A program made the position numbers and the translations under genes. A DNA stretch of 64,000 bases from Candidatus Obscuribacterales bacterium (lineage in GTDB: Bacteria; Cyanobacteriota; Vampirovibrionia; Obscuribacterales; Obscuribacteraceae), in assembly GCA_019637435.1 (NCBI GenBank), contig JAHBVO010000001.1, positions 1,860,001 through 1,924,000 of the forward strand. Direction: 5' to 3'. Below the pieces are notes generated by a model. It saw only the letters and a list, made by a program, of their open reading frames with translations. It searched no databases and was not told where the DNA came from. Positions within the stretch are counted from its first letter, which is position 1, and every line of letters begins with the position of its first letter. This document shows, one piece after another, positions 37,601-46,535 of this stretch.

Positions 37601-39533
37601 AGTCTTCATCGACAATTTTAGTAAATTTGACCCGCGCTTCTCTGTTTCCAGACTTGTTCTGACCGTGATGAAGAAGCAGCTGACGTACAGAAGCAATAGT
37701 GGTGGCGATTGGTCGTTCGAACTAAATTGGAAGAGTGGGTTGCCCGGGCAGTCGGAGCAGATAAGAACTGGAACTTCTCCGACCAAGTTTAATGACGATG
37801 GTCAAGACGTCGAGTTATGTTCTGATAGTGAGGTACCGGTCAATTCTGTACTGGAAGTGTCCAACGACCTGACCGCATTCATTGAAAATCAAGAACGCAA
37901 GCTCGTCGCTGCGCCCATTCGAAGCGTGATTCAGAGGGCAACGAGAGTTCTCGCTCTGTGTGAACGACGCCGGCAAATGGTCGGAGATGCTCAGAAAAAA
38001 TTCGACAAAATGATTGAGTCTGAAGTTGAAAAGCTTCTGGAAGCTCGTCTGAATAATAATGACTGGATGTCCTGGTTTCCGGATGGTGCCAATGTCGACA
38101 ATCATGCAGGCCGGATCTTTTTGCCTATAAGAATGGTGAACCAGGCGTTGGAAGCAGCAGCTCTGGAGGGACTGACCGATTCCGCCATCGTTCAGCATTC
38201 GCAGTACGACGATATTTACGCCGTCACGGACTCTCTGGTCCCTGAGTACGCTCGTGCTCAAGCGTTCTCCGTTGCTTGTCTGTGTCTTCATGCGCTGCTC
38301 TCTAAGTCTGAGGCGGACAGAGATGCTCTTCTCGGCGATGCAAGTCGTATCTGGGACTTTGTAGTGCCGAAGCTCAAGGTCGACGAATTGAGAGATGAAT
38401 CGATTGCTCACTTAGCGATCGCCAGTCGCATTCTACAGAGGCGAGTAAGCCAAGCCCAACTTTACGATGAGCGCCTCGACTCAGTTGTAATGAAACTCTC
38501 AGGATTTTTGGATGGCGCCACTGTTGGCGATATCGCTAGAAATCCGAAAACCTATACTGAACGAGTGGATAATTTCGTGCACCCGAAAGTAAATCTTCCG
38601 CTTGACACCAACGGTAATCCTCAGGACATTCCTTCGGTCTACGATTCAATTACCGCAACTAGTCTGTTGCTGCTGGCTTACCTGGGGGATAAACCAAGCG
38701 ACTTTTCGAAAAGGAATCCCGAACCTGCGGAAACGTTAGCGACGTTTTTAGAAGGCACCGGTCATGGTGGCGCGTGGAATAACATGAGCGCAGGGTTAGC
38801 GCTCCAAGCACTGTACCGTTTCAGAAGTTTCAAACCGGAGAAAGCTGTGGGCGGTTCCGCTCACCTTGACCAGAGCCAGCACGATTTCGCTGTCAGTTTC
38901 CCTGCCGGGAAACATGAATTGAAGCAGGCGGTGCTCACTTCGACGGAAGGGCACGTTCCTACGATGACACTCTCACCGGACCTTCGATATGGCATCAACT
39001 CGCTCGTCTTCTGCAAGCAGACCGCCAAAGAATCCAGGTACAACCTGAAGTACAGAGTAAAAAGGATCTTTTTTGCAGACCCGAAAGACAATTCAAATCT
39101 GCAGGCTGGAGAGCCGGTTTGGCAATCTCCGGATGGAACCTGGCATTGCAAGCGGAACGCTACGCTGACCATGCGACTGTTCATTCTACCGGATCAACGC
39201 AGAGACTTCATTGCCACAGTCATTCCCGCTTGCGCAGGACTTGAGCCGAAGGTTCCATCAGAGGAAATCACCTATGACTCGGCTCCTCTGCGGGAAGAAA
39301 CGAATGCTGCTTATCGAGAGCTCTATAATCGATGGGCGCAGAAGATTGAAATAAATGATACTGGATTGGAGCTTTACTCAAGATCGGTTTCGCCGCAGCT
39401 CTATCGGTTTGATTACAAATTTAAAACGCCGATGTCCGGCAGATTCTTTGTGCCGGCTGTTTCGATTGATTCAGTTTTCGAGTCCGTCAAGACGGAGTAC
39501 ATCGATCACACGACTTTAGAAGTCGAGGACTAG
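34608..39533 (+). CDS. Bacterial alpha-2-macroglobulin-like protein, no thioester motif
   Basis: The 1,641-residue product starts with an export signal (ATVCCLTVLSHFCVGLALA) behind a GGAGG ribosome binding site. Then come repeated beta-sandwich (macroglobulin-like) domains: ~180-270 with FSEDVVRPDLVASVD, ~280-480, and ~600-760. A helical toroid region (~1,130-1,440, with EYARAQAFSVACLCLHALLS and MSAGLALQALYRF) and a beta-rich receptor-like end follow. Bacterial A2M proteins trap foreign proteases in the periplasm through a CxEQ thioester. No GCxEQ is seen in the toroid, so this resembles the YfaS-type branch that lacks it. No penicillin-binding partner (pbpC) is adjacent. Confidence 0.85.
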   Translation: MGTRYRKAAATVCCLTVLSHFCVGLALAEVHLASETKSANPAFAKPIGNFILGSGLNTEAEFYKYCADYYWPSPRNVLTDQLTSVTQNAPVKPRTTIISNPPIHVDPFSGQLGSRKGQLQKAPRKIRVWRSGVDSMSGTAADNGAANGSMKIHVSERTGSLTVKCDYPTWSNQVINDLPLPGIVLTFSEDVVRPDLVASVDVSSLATISPPVDGRWTCMNPRTLLFQPSEKGFERGTTYSVMVEAGVSSLSGKVLSQTFKKKFSTSFDNPILKEGKAPNSIVLQFQQDVAMETILPRVKAKQLVFEQDPVTGVLLNRKSENTVELRLGSESESRRIVGVDYIKDRSVALIPKIPLADGARLEIIIEAGIRSRKGEASTSGPVVSGLFFQPRSEVNVVNTDQVFEPGQPLVLAFDNFVGEGNSADDVTVEPSIEGFGLQRSTRELIITGKTVPETTYAVSIKRGFKTSDGNTFSKDRVFRVRVGSYAPRLIPPAHPFQLCHSFDGKTIPIQSVNVPKIRVKIYDAALSRVPWVKLQPFASKPPVEDSLLGAIEIAPRAPKNEVSISRVNLARFFEGGKSQLLVTVEQVAEQAEGSDSNYSQLHAYPPIRHYTLAIQASDISVTCIPALDRSMFFVSDAITGKPIVGAKVTLSSSFGYAPAEGDSIELPSTDDSNKPSAAFTDKDGIAIFSNSRNKAPLACVLVEKDKEKIVIAAGRNYLETELHPALVRTPVSSSNTQLSFNLPFEKSRGVFICNNGQEVRVIPVEAYGKQLRMFVPQLTPEHPIGHCYLKVFNEGSRSRKHLAKSAMCSVFYGAIETSKVEIRDLGWSLRDGLSITSAFVFAPTEMKDAKADWTLKQFGYNFSTSTAGIPSPRNCPVVNVSWQVRELHRVERPSSHLHMSSCGWGNSPPSLDDLFPLIREPADQLTVEKQAADLLDPAQQGPVVTLFVPKVVHSGDIFSLPLKFENPTNDETFQISIREKGGQVLYTKDIDIKSGTTEVFIDNFSKFDPRFSVSRLVLTVMKKQLTYRSNSGGDWSFELNWKSGLPGQSEQIRTGTSPTKFNDDGQDVELCSDSEVPVNSVLEVSNDLTAFIENQERKLVAAPIRSVIQRATRVLALCERRRQMVGDAQKKFDKMIESEVEKLLEARLNNNDWMSWFPDGANVDNHAGRIFLPIRMVNQALEAAALEGLTDSAIVQHSQYDDIYAVTDSLVPEYARAQAFSVACLCLHALLSKSEADRDALLGDASRIWDFVVPKLKVDELRDESIAHLAIASRILQRRVSQAQLYDERLDSVVMKLSGFLDGATVGDIARNPKTYTERVDNFVHPKVNLPLDTNGNPQDIPSVYDSITATSLLLLAYLGDKPSDFSKRNPEPAETLATFLEGTGHGGAWNNMSAGLALQALYRFRSFKPEKAVGGSAHLDQSQHDFAVSFPAGKHELKQAVLTSTEGHVPTMTLSPDLRYGINSLVFCKQTAKESRYNLKYRVKRIFFADPKDNSNLQAGEPVWQSPDGTWHCKRNATLTMRLFILPDQRRDFIATVIPACAGLEPKVPSEEITYDSAPLREETNAAYRELYNRWAQKIEINDTGLELYSRSVSPQLYRFDYKFKTPMSGRFFVPAVSIDSVFESVKTEYIDHTTLEVED

Positions 39534-39608
39534 ACTGAAAAGTTCAAAACCAAGGGCGTAAGCTAAGTTTTAGTTGTAAACTTAAGTCGTCCCTGAGCGG
39601 TAGCAATA

Positions 39609-40427
39609 ATGTGCGGAAGATACACGCAAACTCACACTCACAAAGAGATTATGGAACGTTTCGATCTCGATGCGTTGTTCATGGATCTGGATCCGCGATA
39701 CAACATTTCGCCGACGCAGACCGTTCCCATAATTCTCGAACGAGATACCGACGATAACAAAACGGTTCGCGTGCTCGACGCAAGCAGTTGGGGTTTGATC
39801 CCCGGATTCGTGAAGGACCCGCGTCTGTTGAAGCCGATGATTAATGCGCGAGCGGAAACGCTGATGGAGAAGCGCATGTTCAAAGGTGCCTTTTTGAGTC
39901 GGCGCTGTTTGATACCAGCCGATGGTTTTTACGAATGGCTCACCGAGAATAAGAAAAAACAGCCTGTGCGGTTTCAAGTGAACAATGGTGAACTGTTCGC
40001 ATTCGCCGGGATCTATGAGGAAGGTAAAGACCTCGAAGGCAACCCGCGCAGGACGTGTTCGATTATCACGGTTGCTGCGAATGAAACTGTTTCGCCTGTT
40101 CACGATCGTATGCCGGCGATTTTGAAAATTGAGGATGAGAAACGTTGGATCGATCATTCGTTGAATGATCCGAAAGAACTTATGGAGATGCTCAATCCAT
40201 GCGATAACGCGATTATTGACTGGTATCGTTGCTCGACCGTGGTGAACTCGTCGCGTTCCGACAGCAAGAACTGTATCCTTCGCGCGGGCACGCCGGAAGC
40301 GCTCGCTGCCGAAGACGCACAGCGAATCGCAGCGGCCGAAGCCAAAGCGAACAAGGCGAGCAAAGGCAAAGCCAAGAAAGACTCTGGCGACGACGGCGTT
40401 CAGCTGATAATGCACTTGCCGAACTAG
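39609..40427 (+). CDS. SRAP-domain protein (YedK/HMCES), abasic-site DNA-protein crosslinker
   Basis: The 272-residue product begins MCGRYT. Cys2, exposed after Met removal, forms a crosslink with abasic sites in single-stranded DNA. Other active-site motifs are present: NARAET (Asn), GFYEW (Glu) and HDRMP (His). The family protects stalled forks and is often SOS-controlled, but no LexA box was sought successfully here. The C-terminal ~40 residues (ALAAEDAQRIAAAEAKANKA then Lys-rich) extend beyond the usual domain. It is convergent with valS, with 38 bases between. Confidence 0.95.
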   Translation: MCGRYTQTHTHKEIMERFDLDALFMDLDPRYNISPTQTVPIILERDTDDNKTVRVLDASSWGLIPGFVKDPRLLKPMINARAETLMEKRMFKGAFLSRRCLIPADGFYEWLTENKKKQPVRFQVNNGELFAFAGIYEEGKDLEGNPRRTCSIITVAANETVSPVHDRMPAILKIEDEKRWIDHSLNDPKELMEMLNPCDNAIIDWYRCSTVVNSSRSDSKNCILRAGTPEALAAEDAQRIAAAEAKANKASKGKAKKDSGDDGVQLIMHLPN

Positions 40428-40465
40428 CGCACCGTATACGGTGTATTCATTTCGCGGACCGAAGT

Positions 40466-43195
40466 TTAGTTCGACTTTAAAATATCGAGTTGAGCGTTGA
40501 TGCTGGCGATTTGCTTCTCGATATCAGCGAGAGCTGCTTCCTGCTCTTCGACCTTTTCCTTCGGAGCACGTGCGCGGAAGCTTTCGTTGCTGAGCTGACC
40601 TTTGACGCGCTCGCGTTCCTTTTCTTTTGCACCGATACGCTGATTGAGTTTATCTCGAGTTTTTTCAACGTCGATCAGTTTATCGAGCGGGATGTACACT
40701 GTCGTGTCTGAGATCATCTCGAATGCGGCTTTACCAGCTGGTTTCTCCGCGCTGATTGTAACCGGGTTCGCGTTTGCCAGACGTTTAATTGCATCGACGT
40801 TTTTCGAAAGCAATTCTTTTTCGCTATCGTTTTTCACGACGATAACCGCTTCTGCTTCGGCTTTGGCGGCAACGTCGAATGTTTGTCTGATGTTTCTGAT
40901 CGAACGGATTACGCGAATCAGGTATTCCATTTGAGCGTCTGCTTCTTTGTCGGTGAAGTCTGGATTGCCCGATGGATAGGGCGCAAACATGATTGAATCG
41001 ATCTCTTTGAACGATAGAGATTTCGGCAAGTATGACCAGAGTTCTTCAGTGACGAACGGCATAATTGGATGCAGCGCGCGCATTAGACCTTCGAAAATTG
41101 TGTAGAGAACGGTTTTCGTTTGCCCGCCCGCTTCGCCTTCTTGAGCAATCTGAATCTTTGCTATTTCAAGATACCAGTCGCAGAACTGATCCCAGATGAA
41201 TTCGTAGAGGTCGCGAGCGACGTCGTCGAAGTCGTAGTTGTTCAAACTGTTTTGCAGTTTTTCCAACATGGAATTGTATTTGAAGAGAATCCAGCGATCC
41301 GCAAGAGTCAGCGATTTTTGATCGATGCCGCGCGGCTCGTAGCCGTCGAGTTGGTTGAGAACCAGTTTGCCGGCGTTCCACAGTTTATTAACGAAGCGTT
41401 TGTATTCTTCCAGTTTTTCCTCACGGAAGCGAACATCTTGATCGCCTTTGACGCCCATTGAGCAGAACCAGAATCGGTTAGCATCAGCGCCATACTTATC
41501 GATCATATCCAGTGGATCGATAGCGTTGCCTTTTGACTTGGACATCCGCTTACCATCGTGGGTTTGGATGACCGGGTGAATCAGCACGTGTTTGAACGGA
41601 ATGGTGCCGACGAATTTCAAACTCATGAAAATCATGCGTGCAACCCAGAGGTTGATAATTTCACGAGCGGTCGAGAGGACTGTTGTCGGATAGAAGAATT
41701 TCATTTCCTTCGTGTTGTCTGGCCAGCCGAGAGTGGCGAACGGCCACAGTGCCGAACTGAACCATGTGTCGAGTACGTCCTCGTCTTGTTTCAGTTTTTC
41801 ATCTCCGCACTTCTCGCATTTTGTCGGCGGCTCTTCGAAGGCGGCTTCATGTCCGCATGCTTCGCAGGTCCAGACCGGGATGCGGTGACCCCACCAGAGT
41901 TGTCGGCTGATGTTCCAGTCGCGAATGTTTCTCATCCAATCAAGATAAGTTGATGCATAACGACCGGGGATAAACTGAATGCGATCTTCCTCAACTGACT
42001 TGATTGCCGGCTCTGCGAGTTCCTTCATCTTCAGATACCACTGCTCTGAAAGATAAGGTTCGATAACAGTCGCGCACCGCTCGCAGTGCCCTACGCCGTG
42101 AGTGTAGTCGCGGGTTTCTTCGAGTAATTCTTTCTCGGTAAGCTCTGCGACTGCAGCCTCGCGAACTTTAAAACGATCGAGTCCCTGGAATTGTGCGGGG
42201 ACGAATTCGTTCTTCATCAACTTGCCGTGTTCGTCGATAGCGACCGGGCTGTCGAGTTTGTGACGTTGACCGACTTCCCAGTCGTTGGCATCGTGAGCCG
42301 GAGTGATTTTCAAAGCTCCTGTACCAAATTCTCGATCTACATATTGATCTTCGATTACAGGAATCACGCGATCGGTGAGCGGTAGTTTTACATTTTTGCC
42401 GACGAACTTCTTATAGCGATCGTCTTTAGGATGAACTGCAACGGCGACGTCTCCGAAGAGCGACTCTGGTCTCGTAGTTGCAATGGTGATGTGGTCGCTT
42501 CCGTCTTCGAGGAAATATTTGATGAGATAAAGATGACCCTTGGTATCTTTGTGTTCGACTTCGAGATCCGACAGACTCGTCAAGCAGCGCGGGCACCAGT
42601 TGGTGACGCGGTGACCGCGATAGATCAGTCCATCCTTGTAGAGAGTGACGAAAGCGCGGTAGATCGCTTTGACGTAGGACTCGTCCATCGTGAAGGCGAC
42701 GCGGCCCCAGGTGAAGCTGACGCCGAGCCGTTTGTATTGGACCATGATCTGGTCGCCGTATTGTTTGCGCCATTTCCAGACCTGCTCGATGAATGCTTCG
42801 CGACCCATCTCGTGACGCGAGAAAGGTTTCTTCACCTCGGCGGTTTTCATCTTCTCGTCGTGCTCTTTGCGCAGCTGGCGCTCTACTACCATCTGCGCGG
42901 AGATGCCGGCGTGGTCTGTACCTGGCTGCCAGAGGACGTTATAGCCCTGCATCCGTTTCAGCCTTATCAAAATGTCTTGCAGGGTGCCGTTGAGCGCGTG
43001 ACCCATGTGCAAATTGCCAGTGATATTGGGCGGGGGCAGCGCAATCGAGAAACGCGGCTTATCCGGGTCCATCTCAAGCTCGAACACGTAACTGTCGAAC
43101 CAGTATTGAGTCCATTTCGCCTCGATTTCTTTGGGCGCGTATGGACCGCTTTTCAGCTCTTCCTGCATTCCTTTTTGTGTGCTCGCTTGTGTCAT
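40466..43195 (-). CDS. valS: Valine--tRNA ligase
   Basis: The 909-residue product charges tRNA-Val with valine in the cytoplasm. It is a class I synthetase with the HIGH motif in NITGNLHMGHAL (~45) and KMSKS in GKRMSKSKGN (~525). An editing (CP1) domain lies between, which removes misactivated Thr, and a zinc-finger insertion is present (CEACGHE, then CEKCGDE, ~415-440). A C-terminal coiled coil (~845-909) is typical of ValRS. I start at ATG 43195; the frame is open to a TTG at 43249. It is divergent from the efp group. Confidence 0.97.
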   Translation of the reverse strand: MTQASTQKGMQEELKSGPYAPKEIEAKWTQYWFDSYVFELEMDPDKPRFSIALPPPNITGNLHMGHALNGTLQDILIRLKRMQGYNVLWQPGTDHAGISAQMVVERQLRKEHDEKMKTAEVKKPFSRHEMGREAFIEQVWKWRKQYGDQIMVQYKRLGVSFTWGRVAFTMDESYVKAIYRAFVTLYKDGLIYRGHRVTNWCPRCLTSLSDLEVEHKDTKGHLYLIKYFLEDGSDHITIATTRPESLFGDVAVAVHPKDDRYKKFVGKNVKLPLTDRVIPVIEDQYVDREFGTGALKITPAHDANDWEVGQRHKLDSPVAIDEHGKLMKNEFVPAQFQGLDRFKVREAAVAELTEKELLEETRDYTHGVGHCERCATVIEPYLSEQWYLKMKELAEPAIKSVEEDRIQFIPGRYASTYLDWMRNIRDWNISRQLWWGHRIPVWTCEACGHEAAFEEPPTKCEKCGDEKLKQDEDVLDTWFSSALWPFATLGWPDNTKEMKFFYPTTVLSTAREIINLWVARMIFMSLKFVGTIPFKHVLIHPVIQTHDGKRMSKSKGNAIDPLDMIDKYGADANRFWFCSMGVKGDQDVRFREEKLEEYKRFVNKLWNAGKLVLNQLDGYEPRGIDQKSLTLADRWILFKYNSMLEKLQNSLNNYDFDDVARDLYEFIWDQFCDWYLEIAKIQIAQEGEAGGQTKTVLYTIFEGLMRALHPIMPFVTEELWSYLPKSLSFKEIDSIMFAPYPSGNPDFTDKEADAQMEYLIRVIRSIRNIRQTFDVAAKAEAEAVIVVKNDSEKELLSKNVDAIKRLANANPVTISAEKPAGKAAFEMISDTTVYIPLDKLIDVEKTRDKLNQRIGAKEKERERVKGQLSNESFRARAPKEKVEEQEAALADIEKQIASINAQLDILKSN

Positions 43196-43444
43196 GGGTG
43201 GATACTTTCGTGAAGTGGGCCTGTGATGTCTGGTTGTAACCGATTTCAAGTGATGAGTGAGTTCTCACCGGAAGTTCGGATGTGAAACGACAGCGCATTG
43301 CGGTTTTTCCGCGGACGCATCGCAATTATTGCCTTTCGTGTAGAAAGGCGCGGAAGTGGAATTATAGTAAGCTTGCCGCCCCTCGGCAACTTCGCGGGGT
43401 TTGAACACTGCGAAATATCAAGTTCTTAAACATATAAAGGAGGA

Positions 43445-43498
43445 ATGAAGGTGTCTGATGCTAGAATCAGCCTCGTCTCGTCGGGTAAAAGTGCTTGA
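43445..43498 (+). CDS. Possible 17-residue leader peptide upstream of efp
   Basis: AAAGGAGG lies right before an ATG at 43445, a nearly perfect ribosome binding site, and the frame closes after 17 residues (MKVSDARISLVSSGKSA) at TGA 43496-43498. It is out of frame with efp, which starts 50 bases later behind a weaker AGGA. The end of this frame lies inside a 9-bp hairpin. The layout resembles a translated leader that controls the gene behind it. Alternatively the strong site is a leftover start signal. Confidence 0.45.
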   Translation: MKVSDARISLVSSGKSA

Positions 43499-43508
43499 CT
43501 ACCCGGCG
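43479..43508 (+). promoter_or_regulatory. 9-bp hairpin in the efp leader
   Basis: CGTCGGGTA (43479-43487) pairs with TACCCGGCG (43500-43508), with one G-U pair and a 12-base loop. It overlaps the stop codon of the leader ORF. No T-run follows, so it is not an intrinsic terminator. It could affect translation of efp. Confidence 0.45.
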
Positions 43509-43548
43509 CGCGTATCTGTTTAGTCGCACACTGCAGGAACTTGGTTAC

Positions 43549-44109
43549 ATGATTTCTTCGAATGATCTTAGACCGGGCGTAACAATTCAACACAACAATG
43601 GTGTATGGGCAGTCGTTGACGCCATGCACGTGAAGCCCGGCAAAGGCTCGGCTTTCGTTAGAACCAAATTGAAGAACGTCGAAACCGGCAGCGTGCTCGA
43701 AGTTACCTTCAGAGCCGGTGAAAAAATGCCGTCCGCGATGATTGAGAAAGAGGACATGCAATACCTCTTCAAATCCGGCGAAAACTTCACCATGATGAAC
43801 ACCGCTACATTCGAGCAAATCGAGCTCGAAGAGAAATCCATCGGCGATGTTTGCGAGTTCTTGAAAGAGGGTCTGGAGGGCATTACTGTTCTCCGCTGGG
43901 ATGGCAAAATCATCGGTGTTGAACTGCCGAACTCCGTCGAACTCGAAATTACCGAGTGCGCTCCGGACGAACGCGGTGATACCAGCTCTGGTGGCGGCAA
44001 ACCGGCAACATTGGAAACCGGAGCGGTAATCACCGTGCCGTTCCACATCAAGGTCGGCGATAGAGTCAAAGTTGACACCCGCACCCGTAAGTACGTAACC
44101 CGAGTCTAG
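43549..44109 (+). CDS. efp: Elongation factor P
   Basis: The 186-residue product rescues ribosomes stalled at proline stretches. It has the three beta-barrel domains of EF-P. The loop KPGKGSAFVRTK carries the Lys that is modified in many bacteria. The conserved segments DMQYLFKSGENFTMMNT, VELPNSVELEITE and the closing RVKVDTRTRKYVTRV are all present. The start is set at ATG 43549 by family length. It begins an efp-accB-accC group (9 and 3 base gaps), an order common in cyanobacteria. Confidence 0.97.
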   Translation: MISSNDLRPGVTIQHNNGVWAVVDAMHVKPGKGSAFVRTKLKNVETGSVLEVTFRAGEKMPSAMIEKEDMQYLFKSGENFTMMNTATFEQIELEEKSIGDVCEFLKEGLEGITVLRWDGKIIGVELPNSVELEITECAPDERGDTSSGGGKPATLETGAVITVPFHIKVGDRVKVDTRTRKYVTRV

Positions 44110-44118
44110 AGGTCTGAC

Positions 44119-44640
44119 GTGAAAATCGATCTGGAGCAAATTCGCGAACTTCTAACTGTGGTCAGTTCGACCGATGTCACTGAGCTGACAATCGAGTTCG
44201 GCGATCAAAAGATCACGGTCAAGAAGGCTCCGGCAGTGGTGGCACCTGCTGAGAGCAAACCGATTGTCGTAAAAACTGAACACCTCGCGCCGGTAGCTCC
44301 GCTGCCGAAACTTTCGCAGCCGGCACCGCCGCCTGAGGCGCCAACAGCGGACGCACCTCCACAGCCACCTGCAAGCACCGAGAACGGCAATGGCAACTAC
44401 GTCGAAATCACTTCGCCGATGGTTGGAACATTCTATCGTTCGCCTTCGCCGGACTCGCCTCCGTTCGTGCAAGTCGGTGACAGAGTTTCTGTCGGTCAAA
44501 CCGTCTGCATCATCGAAGCGATGAAGTTGATGAACGACATGCCGGCTGAAGTCGGCGGCAAAGTCGTGAAGATCCTGGTTGAGAACGGCACAACCATTGA
44601 GTACGGACAGCCGCTATTCCTGGTCGATCCCAAGGGTTAG
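44119..44640 (+). CDS. accB: Biotin carboxyl carrier protein of acetyl-CoA carboxylase
   Basis: The 173-residue product carries biotin for the acetyl-CoA carboxylase, which makes malonyl-CoA, the first step in fatty acid synthesis. It starts at GTG 44119. The N-terminal ~35 residues ([20 protein letters not shown]) are followed by a Pro/Ala-rich linker, then the biotinyl domain (~100-173). The biotin site is in EAMKLMND, where the Lys is biotinylated. It lies 9 bases after efp and 3 bases before accC, so all three are very probably cotranscribed. Confidence 0.96.
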   Translation: MKIDLEQIRELLTVVSSTDVTELTIEFGDQKITVKKAPAVVAPAESKPIVVKTEHLAPVAPLPKLSQPAPPPEAPTADAPPQPPASTENGNGNYVEITSPMVGTFYRSPSPDSPPFVQVGDRVSVGQTVCIIEAMKLMNDMPAEVGGKVVKILVENGTTIEYGQPLFLVDPKG

Positions 44641-44643
44641 AAC

Positions 44644-46011
44644 TTGAGTAAAGTACCGAACATCGAAAAGGTATTGATTGCGAACCGGGGTGAAATCGCC
44701 CTCCGCGTCATTCGCGCTTGCCGCGAACTCGGAATCAGAACGGTCGCGGTCTACTCCAAGGCTGACGCGGATTCTCTCCACGTCAAGCTTGCCGACGAGA
44801 GCTTCTGCATCGGACCACCACCGTTGCAGCGCAGCTATCTCCACATCCCGGCGCTAATCAGCACCGCTGTCGTCACTGGCGCGGACGCTGTGCATCCCGG
44901 TTATGGTTTCCTCTCAGAGAACGCTAACTTCGCGGACATCTGCGCCGACCACAGGATCAAATTCATCGGTCCTAGCGTTTACGCGATGACCTCCATGGGC
45001 GACAAAGCGTCGGCTCGCGAAACGATGAAGAAGGCGGGCGTTCCGACCGTTCCTGGAAGCGACGGTTTGATCGAAAGCGAAGCTGAAGCCTTTAAACTGG
45101 CTGAAGAAATCGGTTTTCCTGTCATCATCAAAGCTACTGCCGGTGGCGGCGGACGTGGCATGCGAATCGCCACTAATCAAGGGCAGCTGGCAAGCGCGAT
45201 CACCATGGCTAGAAGTGAAGCTGCGGCCGCGTTTGGCGATGGTGGCGTTTATATCGAAAAGTATTTGAAACCGATTCGCCACGTTGAAATTCAAGTTCTT
45301 GCCGACAGTCACGGTAACTGCATCCACCTTGGTGAGCGCGATTGTTCCGTTCAAAGACGGCACCAGAAGCTTATCGAAGAGGCGCCGAGTCCAGCTCTCA
45401 CCCCTGAGCTGCGTGAGCAGATGGGACGTGCTGCTGTGCTGGCGGCGAAAGCGATCAACTATGAAGGCGTGGGCACTGTCGAGTTTATTCTCGCCGGCGA
45501 CAAATTCTATTTCATGGAAATGAATACTCGTATTCAGGTCGAGCACCCTGTTACCGAGATGATCACCGGAGTCGATCTGATCAAAGAGCAGCTTCGTGTT
45601 GCCGGCGGTGAGAAGCTCACGTTGAAACAGGAAGATATCAAGTTCAACGGTCATGCCATTGAATGCCGCATTAACGCTGAAGATTCGGAGCGCAATTTCT
45701 TGCCGTCGCCCGGTCGCGTCGATGCTTATATCGCTCCTGGCGGTCCTGGGGTGCGGATTGACAGCCACTGTTATCCGGGCTACAGCATTCCGCCGTTCTA
45801 CGATTCTTTGATGGGCAAGCTGATTGTCTGGGGCAAGACTCGTGACGAAGCCATCGATCGCATGCTGAGAGCGCTCGATGAGTATGCAATAACCGGCGTC
45901 AAAACAACGATTCCGTTTCACCAGAAAGTTTTGAATCACGCCGTCTTCCAGCAAGGAGAAGTCAGTACCGACTTCATCGAAAAATACATGACCCCGGCTA
46001 AGGTCAAATAG
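44644..46011 (+). CDS. accC: Biotin carboxylase subunit of acetyl-CoA carboxylase
   Basis: The 455-residue product carboxylates biotin on AccB using ATP and bicarbonate. It starts at TTG 44644, three bases after accB. The ATP-grasp fold is complete: [16 protein letters not shown] at the N-terminus, the Gly-rich loop [10 protein letters not shown] (~165), [10 protein letters not shown] (~215), and [15 protein letters not shown] (~295) with the catalytic Arg and Glu. The length matches the family. No carboxyltransferase genes (accA/accD) are adjacent. Confidence 0.97.
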   Translation: MSKVPNIEKVLIANRGEIALRVIRACRELGIRTVAVYSKADADSLHVKLADESFCIGPPPLQRSYLHIPALISTAVVTGADAVHPGYGFLSENANFADICADHRIKFIGPSVYAMTSMGDKASARETMKKAGVPTVPGSDGLIESEAEAFKLAEEIGFPVIIKATAGGGGRGMRIATNQGQLASAITMARSEAAAAFGDGGVYIEKYLKPIRHVEIQVLADSHGNCIHLGERDCSVQRRHQKLIEEAPSPALTPELREQMGRAAVLAAKAINYEGVGTVEFILAGDKFYFMEMNTRIQVEHPVTEMITGVDLIKEQLRVAGGEKLTLKQEDIKFNGHAIECRINAEDSERNFLPSPGRVDAYIAPGGPGVRIDSHCYPGYSIPPFYDSLMGKLIVWGKTRDEAIDRMLRALDEYAITGVKTTIPFHQKVLNHAVFQQGEVSTDFIEKYMTPAKVK

Positions 46012-46062
46012 ACTTTACCGGTTTCCCGAGACCTGTTATAAAGAAACCAACGTCTCGGATGT

Positions 46063-46134
46063 GGCTCCATAGCTCAATGGTGGAGCGAGCGACTCATAAT
46101 CGCCAGGTTACAGGTTCGAATCCTGTTGGAGCCA
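46063..46134 (+). tRNA. tRNA with anticodon CAT (Met elongator or Ile2)
   Basis: GGCTCCA pairs with TGGAGCC as the acceptor, with discriminator A. The D-arm (AGCTCAATGGTGGAGC), the anticodon stem GCGA/TCGC with loop CTCATAA, and the T-arm GGTTCGAATCC are canonical. The anticodon is CAT. The GCGA stem resembles the lysidine-modified Ile2 tRNA of other bacteria, but elongator Met is equally possible. It is not the initiator type, since the three G-C pairs next to the anticodon loop are absent. CCA is not encoded. Confidence 0.9.
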
Positions 46135-46223
46135 CTCTTTCAAAACTTACATAGCTGACAGCATTAGCGCATCGCCAGAAAAACCGCTGCTCTTGCTGCT
46201 AGTTTAAACGCGCAACCTTTTCT

Positions 46224-46535
46224 ATGTTGGCGTGTATCGATTATTACTGCGGTCCGGTCTTGAGGATAGACGGGAAAAGGAATCTCTTAGACGTGAAGAA
46301 CATAAACTGGAGGCGCTTCTTGCCTCCGAAAGAAGATAAGAAGAAGTGGCGCACGTTCTGGATCGTCGCCATCGGTTTAAAAGTTGTGGTGAAGGTAATC
46401 GTGATCGTATCTGCTCTTTGGATTGGGCAGTCTATGCATGAAAGCGCGGATGGATTCGCTGGCAAATCCCGAGCGGCGGTGATTGATTCAATGCCATCAC
46501 ATTCGATACCAAAGCATGTAGCAGTTTATTCTTAA
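46224..46535 (+). CDS. Small single-pass membrane protein, unknown
   Basis: The 103-residue frame has a basic segment (RRFLPPKEDKKKWRTF) followed by one hydrophobic helix at ~47-67 (IVAIGLKVVVKVIVIVSALW) and a polar tail. The start is uncertain: ATG 46224, or GTG 46293 which begins at KNINWRRF. No ribosome binding site is clear for the first. No family is recognised. Confidence 0.45.
   Translation: MLACIDYYCGPVLRIDGKRNLLDVKNINWRRFLPPKEDKKKWRTFWIVAIGLKVVVKVIVIVSALWIGQSMHESADGFAGKSRAAVIDSMPSHSIPKHVAVYS

Noticed and set aside
39582..40415. 277-codon minus-strand frame opposite the SRAP gene
   Set aside because: It mirrors a clear SRAP gene with all active-site motifs, so it is a shadow.
43401..43438. 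Sigma-70-like promoter for efp (TTGAAC with TATAAA)
   Set aside because: The spacing of 26 bases is too long; no better -10 box at 16-18 bases was found.
44914..45954. 346-codon minus-strand frame opposite accC
   Set aside because: It is antisense to accC, whose ATP-grasp motifs are complete; no own features.
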